From positions 1-48,401 of the forward strand of contig CAYZRS010000039.1 of the NCBI GenBank assembly GCA_964480915.1: a stretch of 48,401 nt of DNA, read 5' to 3'. The notes under the pieces were generated by a model. The model ran no database searches. It was not told the DNA's origin and worked only from the letters and a program-made list of their open reading frames with translations. The position numbers and the translations under genes are program-made. The first letter of the stretch is position 1, and each line of letters starts with the position of its first letter. Positions 43,099-48,401 of this stretch are shown one piece after another. The DNA is from CAWGCE01 sp964480915. Its GTDB lineage: Bacteria > Planctomycetota > Planctomycetia > Pirellulales > Pirellulaceae.

Positions 43099-44919
43099 CT
43101 ACGAATCCATTTTCGACTTGGTCAGGCCCCGCAATGCGGAAGCCGAAAACACAAGCGGATAGATGGATTCGTAGTACCAGAGTTTAGCGAAGTAGAGCCC
43201 AATCGGCGAGGCGCGGTCCTGTTCGCCATTTTCCACAGCCGAAACAAGCCAATCGACGCCTCGTTGAATTCCGGCCGTATCGTTTGACCTGTCCAGCCCG
43301 TCAAAGCACGCCGATAACGCCTCAACCGCCAGGGAGGTCTCTTCCACGCTACTGGAATGACCGTCACCACCCCAACCACCATCTTCATTCTGAACTCGCA
43401 GCAGCCACGTAGCGGCCGCCTGCGCCGGCTTGTCTGACAAACGTCCACAATCTCGGTACGCCATCAGACACTTGGCTGTGCCGTACACAGGATTCTCTTC
43501 CTGCGGGTGATCTTGATTGCCAAACCAGAGCGGCGTCCAGCTACCATCTTCATTTTGATTTCGCACCAAATAACGCCAACCGCGCTGCCGTGCCGATTCG
43601 CTCCGCTGATGCCCCAATTCAGACCAAGCGTACAAAGCTCGCAGGGCGTGAGCCGTCAGATCGCTGCCGCTGCGATCGAACGGCAGCTTGCCCCAACCAC
43701 GACAAAACGTGGGCCAGCCACCATCCCGATTCTGCAGATCCAACAGCCACTGCACGCCCTCTGCTGCAGCCAACTTCGCACGAGCCACCACGTCCGGATC
43801 GGCGTCCGCCGCAGCACAGTAATACCTCAGTGCGAGCAGGGCACCGGGCGTGTCGTCCGCATCGGGAACGGCGCCACTGAGATCGGACCAACCCCATCCC
43901 CCGGGAGCGGCACCGGTGAAAGGGTGCGGTTCGGTATTTTGACAATCGAGCAACCATGCGATCAGCGCCGTGTGCTCTCGGGCCGTTAGTTGATTCCCAT
44001 CTTGCTCGGCGCGACAGCGATCATTTTGGACAGAGCCGGTCAACGCATTCAAAGCCAGCGTCGTATTCCAAGTTGCCAAGTTCGTATCGATCGGCCAGCT
44101 TCCATCGTCGCGCACGGTATCTCGAATAAATCGCAAGCACGCTTGCGTCACCGGATGCTCCCCCCGATCGCAACTGATCAGACTCATGGCGACAAAACTT
44201 GTCAGCGGGATCGCCTCGAGGTACCCACCGCTCGCCGGTTGAATGCGTTGGAGCACACGCAGGCTCGGTTCGATTGCCAAATTTCGCAGCCAGCGCAGCA
44301 ACGGGTTACCGCCACCGCGGCCATGGTGGATCGCTTGCCCAACGGCCACCAGCGCCGGGATCGCGTAACTCACAACGGGCAACTTGAGATGCCGATACCA
44401 ACTCTGCGGAAAGCAGGCCAACTCGAACGGCAGCCGCGAGACTTCGTTCCAACCGACCTGTCCGGCGATCGCAGCGTTCGCCAGGATGGGAACAGCAAAC
44501 GTCTTGTCACGACCGTAACGTCGCTTCAACCCGCTGACGCCTCCCTGGGATTCCACATAGGCAGCGGCTCGGGCCAGCGCTGGGCGATACTCGTCCTCTT
44601 TGCCTGCAAGCGACAGGGCGGCGCGCACCAACATCGTCGTCGAGATATTGGAATAGCTAAACGACGTATCGCCCCAACCGCCATCCGCATTTTGTCCCGC
44701 CATTAACCAGCCGACCGCCGGCACGACGTATTGCTCGTATTCAAAGGAATCCGGACCATAATGGGACGCCAGAGCGCTCACGGCGGTTGCGGTCGACAGC
44801 GCCGAAGCCGACAAGAGGCCCGTCCAGACGCCCCGGGCATCGCGGGCGGCTAACAACCGCTCCGTGGCCAGCTCGTTGGCGGCGTGAAGCGAATGACAGC
44901 GGCTGACGGGGACGTTCAT
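43099..44919 (-). CDS. Class II terpene cyclase of the squalene-hopene / sporulenol type
   Basis: 606 residues, slightly shorter than typical squalene-hopene cyclases (about 630-720). The catalytic acid motif D353-A-D355-D356-T357 matches DxDDT of class II cyclases. Several QW-type repeats are visible (QNADGGWGD, QNRDGGWPTF, QNEDGSWTPLW, QNEDGGWGG) around the alpha-alpha barrel. There is no signal peptide; such enzymes are monotopic membrane proteins. It should protonate and cyclise a linear isoprenoid (squalene, or a C35 chain as in Bacillus SqhC). No squalene synthase (HpnCDE) genes are nearby. It is the first gene of the leftward isoprenoid set. Confidence 0.88.
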   Translation of the reverse strand: MNVPVSRCHSLHAANELATERLLAARDARGVWTGLLSASALSTATAVSALASHYGPDSFEYEQYVVPAVGWLMAGQNADGGWGDTSFSYSNISTTMLVRAALSLAGKEDEYRPALARAAAYVESQGGVSGLKRRYGRDKTFAVPILANAAIAGQVGWNEVSRLPFELACFPQSWYRHLKLPVVSYAIPALVAVGQAIHHGRGGGNPLLRWLRNLAIEPSLRVLQRIQPASGGYLEAIPLTSFVAMSLISCDRGEHPVTQACLRFIRDTVRDDGSWPIDTNLATWNTTLALNALTGSVQNDRCRAEQDGNQLTAREHTALIAWLLDCQNTEPHPFTGAAPGGWGWSDLSGAVPDADDTPGALLALRYYCAAADADPDVVARAKLAAAEGVQWLLDLQNRDGGWPTFCRGWGKLPFDRSGSDLTAHALRALYAWSELGHQRSESARQRGWRYLVRNQNEDGSWTPLWFGNQDHPQEENPVYGTAKCLMAYRDCGRLSDKPAQAAATWLLRVQNEDGGWGGDGHSSSVEETSLAVEALSACFDGLDRSNDTAGIQRGVDWLVSAVENGEQDRASPIGLYFAKLWYYESIYPLVFSASALRGLTKSKMDS

Positions 44920-45055
44920 CCCGCTATCTTAACGCATTCGAATCCATGACCAAACGTCCCCGAAAAACTCGACGAGATCGCCACCTGTTGAGATGCTGAA
45001 CGTGCTACGATACCGTCAGTCCTATCGCCGACACTCGCCCCAGCGCAGCTTCACC

Positions 45056-46093
45056 ATGCCCATTCCCAACCTTCCACCAAATCAACAGCTCGTTCGCGGC
45101 AAACGTTGGCCTTTGGTAGGCGAGCGGCACCCACGCCAGGACGATTCGCCTTGGTCGGTTCAAGTTAGCGGGCTGGCCACGGCCCGCACGGTGATGCTGA
45201 CGGAGCTGCAGGCAATGCCTCAGGTGACGCGAACGATCGATGTCCACTGCGTGACACGATGGTCGCGACTGGAAATGGAATTTCGTGGGATTCGTTTGGC
45301 CCAACTGATCGGAACGCTGTCGAACCCAACGTGGAGAGACGAAGCCCGATACATCTCGTTTGGAGCAAGAAGTGCTCGCAACCATTCAACATCCTTGCCA
45401 ATCGCCGAAGTACTGAAGCTTGATCCGCTGATCGCTCTGGAGGCCGACGGTGAACCGCTCACGTCCGAACATGGTGGACCGGTGCGAATGGTTGTGCCCG
45501 GAAAGTACTTTTATAAAAGCGTGAAGTGGCTGGAGAGAATCGAGTTTTTGGCAGAAGACCGACTCGGTTACTGGGAGGCCGACGCCGGTTATCACAACGT
45601 GGCCGATCCATGGCGCGAAGAGCGGTACATGGCTCCTTCACTTTCAAAAAAAGAGGCGGCCGAGCTGATAACCAATCGCGATTTTCAAGGCCGCGATCTT
45701 CGCAGTCTCATTGCGGCCGATCGTGACTTGGCAGGGCTCCGAGCCGCAGGCGCATTGCTGCGGAATGCCGATTTTCGGCGAGCCAATCTCCAACGTGCCG
45801 ATTTTAGCGGCGCCAATCTATCGAACGCCCATTTCCACGATGCCGATTTGAGCGGAGCCAATTTCCAGAAGGCCGATTTGGAAGGTGTCAATTTGAGCGG
45901 AGCCAATTTGGCTGCTGCCGATTTGACGGGAGTGTCACTCTTCGGAGCCAGTTTTTGCGACCTTGACGCGAATGGGCAGCCGTGCAACGGAGCCAAATTC
46001 GATGAAAACACCCGACTCGAGGAATCTTCGCTTGCTGCTCTAACGGAAGACCAACGATCTTTCGTACAATCCGCGACCAGCCTGTTTCCCTAA
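45056..46093 (+). CDS. Molybdopterin (sulfite-oxidase-type) domain fused to pentapeptide repeats
   Basis: 345 residues from the ATG at 45056; an ATG at 44993 would add 21 residues. Residues 10-185 are an Oxidored_molyb domain: RGKRWPLVGERHP, C65 in DVHCVTRWS as the molybdenum thiolate ligand, SEHGGPVRMVVP and KYFYKSVKWL. Residues 205-315 are pentapeptide repeats (ADFSGANLSNAHFHDADLSG and so on), forming a right-handed quadrilateral helix. No Tat signal is seen, so a cytoplasmic place is likely, unusual for this oxidoreductase group. The repeats may serve protein-protein contact. The gene stands alone, divergent from the terpene cyclase with about 140 bp between them. Confidence 0.87.
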   Translation: MPIPNLPPNQQLVRGKRWPLVGERHPRQDDSPWSVQVSGLATARTVMLTELQAMPQVTRTIDVHCVTRWSRLEMEFRGIRLAQLIGTLSNPTWRDEARYISFGARSARNHSTSLPIAEVLKLDPLIALEADGEPLTSEHGGPVRMVVPGKYFYKSVKWLERIEFLAEDRLGYWEADAGYHNVADPWREERYMAPSLSKKEAAELITNRDFQGRDLRSLIAADRDLAGLRAAGALLRNADFRRANLQRADFSGANLSNAHFHDADLSGANFQKADLEGVNLSGANLAAADLTGVSLFGASFCDLDANGQPCNGAKFDENTRLEESSLAALTEDQRSFVQSATSLFP

Positions 46094-46115
46094 ACCTGCT
46101 GTTTCCCTAAACCTG
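46082..46115 (+). repeat. 17-bp tandem duplication over the stop codon
   Basis: CTGTTTCCCTAAACCTG occurs twice in direct succession (46082-46098 and 46099-46115) without mismatch. The first copy contains the TAA stop of the molybdopterin-pentapeptide gene at 46091-46093. Confidence 0.9.
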
Positions 46116-46202
46116 TAGTCGCCGTTTTCGTTCGAGCCCAGCTTCCGCTGCCTTGCCGGAAACGGCACACCACTCAGACCATCAATCGACGGAGCACCTT
46201 CC

Positions 46203-47975
46203 ATGGCGGACAAGTCTCTCGAAGCAATGCGGAAACTCTCCCCGCGACGCAACTCGTCTACTGCAACGACGAAACAAGAGCTCGTCCAAGAGCAGCTTGA
46301 ACACTTCAGCATCGACCCCAAATCGGAATTTGGCGAAGCGATGGGACAGTTGATCGATCATCTTTATGACTGCCAAGGCGATATCGATACGTTGTGGCGA
46401 GTCGCGATGGAACGCATGCACGAGCTCGAAGCGCCCACTCGAATCGCTCGCTTTAATGCACAGAAGTTCCTTTCGTTCCAGATCGCGAAGCTGCTCGATT
46501 CGCTTCAGCACTCCTTCCGCCGCAGCTATCAATCGCTCGATTACAGCCAGTCGACACAGGCCGCCAAAGGGCCCTATCCCATTTTCGACAACATCACGGC
46601 GATTTTTTCTGCGACTCCCGTGATCGCGCGGACGGCAACCTACATCTACGCCTGCGCCGAATGGATCGAAGACGCCTTTAAGGGCAAGGAATTGATGCTG
46701 GAGATTTACTCTCGGCTGCTCAATCCGACCAGCATTTCACTCGCCAACCATGTCGTCGACCTGGAAGCTGGCCCGTACTCAGGTGAGTACATGGCCTGGA
46801 ACTTCAACAGCGGCATGGCGGCGATCGATTCGACGCTGGCCCACGTGCTGGGTCGCGACGACGTACTGATCACAAGTCGAAGCATTTATGGCGGAGCCTA
46901 CCAACTCATTCACGATTGGTATGCCAAGGAAGGCAATCTGGAAATCGCCGTCGAGACATTCGACGGTTACGACGTCGAGTCGATTCGTCAATGCTGGGAG
47001 AGCGTCCAAAAAAAGTACGCTGACCGCTTCGAAAACGGACGCAAGGCTTATGTCTATCTCGAATCGCCATGCAATCCCCACGGCTACGTCTTGGACGTCC
47101 CAGGCATCAGTCGCTGGGCGCATGAAAACGGCATGCGAGTCATGCTCGATGCAACAGTCGCCACGCCTTTCCTTAGTCGGCCGTTGCAGAGAAAAGACCC
47201 GATCGAGCGCCCTGATTTTCTTATTCACAGTTACACCAAGGACATGACGGGGACGGGCAGCGCGATTGCTGGCTGTGTGATCGCCAGGAACGAAGACATG
47301 TTCATCCCGAAGGGTGCTTCTGCCAGTGGGCGCAGTTGGGACCAGACGATGTTCTGGAATGTCTATTACGTCAAAGGCGCATTCCTCAACGCCGACGCCT
47401 CGTTCGAAGTCCTGCAAGGGCTACGCACACTCGACGTGCGCATGATGAAAAAGTGTATCAACACGGAAATCATGGCTCGTTTCCTGGCCGGCCACCCCAA
47501 GATCAATGTTCATTGCAACGCACTTCCCGAGGACCCAAATTCAGCCATGCGGGAATCGTTATGCTTCCTTGGCCTGCCGGCACCCCTGTTCACGACCGAC
47601 ATGGGCGATATTCCTCGCGAGGCGTTCCAACGGTTCTTCGACGCGCTTTCACCGACCTTTGGTCACATGATCAGCTTAGGTCAATCCAATACGATCGTCA
47701 GTTGCCCGTCGCTCACAACCCATTCCGAACTGGATGACGAAGCGTTGGCAAAGGCGGGCATGGCGCCAACGACGATTCGCTTTGCCATCGGAGACGAAGA
47801 TCCGATCGATCTGATCAAGCATCTCATCAGTGCGGCGAAAGTCACACTGGACGCTGAGGTTCCCGGTTTTTCTGATGGCTTCCTCGAACCGGCCGCCTAT
47901 GGCGACCTCGTTCGCGACTGCTACGTGGGCGCCCATCAACGATACATCGAGCAGCGGATCCAAGCGAAACTTTGA
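46203..47975 (+). CDS. PLP-dependent enzyme of the Cys/Met metabolism (trans-sulfuration) fold
   Basis: 590 residues, much longer than the usual 390-430. Residues 1-150 form a charged helical extension with no recognised domain. The fold type I domain follows: NFNSGMAAIDSTLAHVL, TSRSIYGGAYQLI, YLESPCNPHGYVLDV, D316 in VMLDATVATP (pyridine-nitrogen ligand) and K346 in HSYTKDMTG (Schiff-base lysine). SCPSLTTHSEL and TTIRFAIGDEDP are typical of cystathionine gamma-synthase/lyase relatives. A beta- or gamma-elimination/replacement reaction on a sulfur amino acid is inferred; the exact substrate is open. The gene is alone, 109 bp after the molybdopterin-fusion gene. Confidence 0.9.
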   Translation: MADKSLEAMRKLSPRRNSSTATTKQELVQEQLEHFSIDPKSEFGEAMGQLIDHLYDCQGDIDTLWRVAMERMHELEAPTRIARFNAQKFLSFQIAKLLDSLQHSFRRSYQSLDYSQSTQAAKGPYPIFDNITAIFSATPVIARTATYIYACAEWIEDAFKGKELMLEIYSRLLNPTSISLANHVVDLEAGPYSGEYMAWNFNSGMAAIDSTLAHVLGRDDVLITSRSIYGGAYQLIHDWYAKEGNLEIAVETFDGYDVESIRQCWESVQKKYADRFENGRKAYVYLESPCNPHGYVLDVPGISRWAHENGMRVMLDATVATPFLSRPLQRKDPIERPDFLIHSYTKDMTGTGSAIAGCVIARNEDMFIPKGASASGRSWDQTMFWNVYYVKGAFLNADASFEVLQGLRTLDVRMMKKCINTEIMARFLAGHPKINVHCNALPEDPNSAMRESLCFLGLPAPLFTTDMGDIPREAFQRFFDALSPTFGHMISLGQSNTIVSCPSLTTHSELDDEALAKAGMAPTTIRFAIGDEDPIDLIKHLISAAKVTLDAEVPGFSDGFLEPAAYGDLVRDCYVGAHQRYIEQRIQAKL

Positions 47976-48401
47976 GGTCGCTTCGCCGCGATCCCCGTCG
48001 ACCAAGGCAGCGGCCGGGCAGGGCCCGCACGGCGATGAGACGCGCCAGCGGGCACCGAGATCACTTCACGCCAGGTTCTGGTACCGGTGTGATATCGAAG
48101 GCCGCCGGAAATTTAACCTGATTCCCAATGATGCGATCTGCCTCATCGACTGCGCCGTCCAAGATTGCGCCACCCGGAAGAGAGGCGTTCCTCGAGGGCA
48201 GTTCCGTGCTTCCTGCTTCTCGCAGCCACTGACGCCAGAACTCTCGCCCCCGTTTCTATCAGGCAGAGAAGCAAGCTGCCACTTCGGCCGACGTTTCGAT
48301 TTATCAAGCGGCTGAAACCGGGGACATTCTTCACTTATTGGATTTTTCTAATAGCACTTTGGTAGAAGTGTGATCGTGCAATGTGTCATGGAATGGCACT
48401 T
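47976..48401. other. Right-end stretch without a supported gene
   Basis: About 425 bp to the window edge. Open frames here are short, Arg-rich and without family features. No terminator with a T run, RNA gene or repeat was recognised. AT content rises near 48330-48360, where a promoter for a gene outside the window could lie. Confidence 0.4.

Noticed and set aside
44937..44945. TTCGAATCC, a tRNA T-loop-like string
   Set aside because: No matching acceptor, D or anticodon arms can be formed around it; it lies in a divergent promoter region.
45700..45960. Short-period DNA repeats suggesting a CRISPR or minisatellite
   Set aside because: They encode pentapeptide repeats in frame and have no spacer structure.

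Overview
The window looks like chromosomal DNA from a marine-type planctomycete (Planctomycetota, probably Pirellulales-like). The evidence is several lineage hallmarks together. These are PEP-CTERM secreted proteins with dockerin-like calcium-loop repeats, a DUF1559 pseudopilin-like protein, an N-terminal LExRxLLA-type surface-protein signature, and an ECF sigma factor paired with a Ser/Thr kinase. Tat-exported Gfo/Idh/MocA and TIM-barrel isomerase proteins, a DUF1080 protein and generally weak Shine-Dalgarno sites point the same way. No rRNA, tRNA, CRISPR array, phage or insertion sequence was recognised.

Layout. 1-5.0 kb: end of a TPR/hybrid histidine kinase, an exported amidohydrolase and a convergent isoaspartyl peptidase/asparaginase. 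5.4-10 kb: a duplicated-unit membrane protein, a LEPR-type surface protein, a PEP-CTERM protein with a strong terminator, a DUF1579 protein with a terminator and a small lipoprotein. 10.3-12.7 kb: an ABC-2 exporter (ATPase and permease, translationally coupled). 12.9-16.3 kb: ECF sigma factor, Ser/Thr kinase and secreted protein in one operon. 16.4-18.8 kb: a secreted trypsin-like protease and a flavin-dependent halogenase-like oxidoreductase.

19.0-39.8 kb is the most striking part: a probable alginate/polyuronate locus. Leftward from a divergent promoter run a Tat-exported Gfo/Idh/MocA protein, an enolase-superfamily enzyme, a PF05426-type alginate lyase and a PEP-CTERM beta-helix protein; the last three overlap. 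Rightward run a XylR-type (sugar-binding plus AraC) regulator, a PEP-CTERM/dockerin protein, a DUF1559 protein, a small lipoprotein and a PL6-type alginate lyase carrying the family's Lys/Arg pair. A Tat-exported TIM-barrel isomerase, another PEP-CTERM protein and an AlgG-type mannuronan C5-epimerase with the DPHD motif come next, followed by a cytoplasmic Gfo/Idh/MocA and a second TIM-barrel isomerase. The inferred scheme is that surface enzymes remodel and cleave polyuronate, the products are oxidised or isomerised, and the divergent regulator senses a sugar. No alginate synthase, secretin or KDG-pathway gene is present here.

39.8-44.9 kb is a leftward four-gene set: a class II triterpene-type cyclase, a DUF116-polyprenyl synthase fusion, a DUF1080 protein and a chorismate-lyase-like protein. 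It may be a terpenoid or meroterpenoid pathway. The right end holds a molybdopterin-domain/pentapeptide-repeat fusion and a large PLP enzyme of the Cys/Met-metabolism fold, followed by about 0.4 kb without a supported gene.
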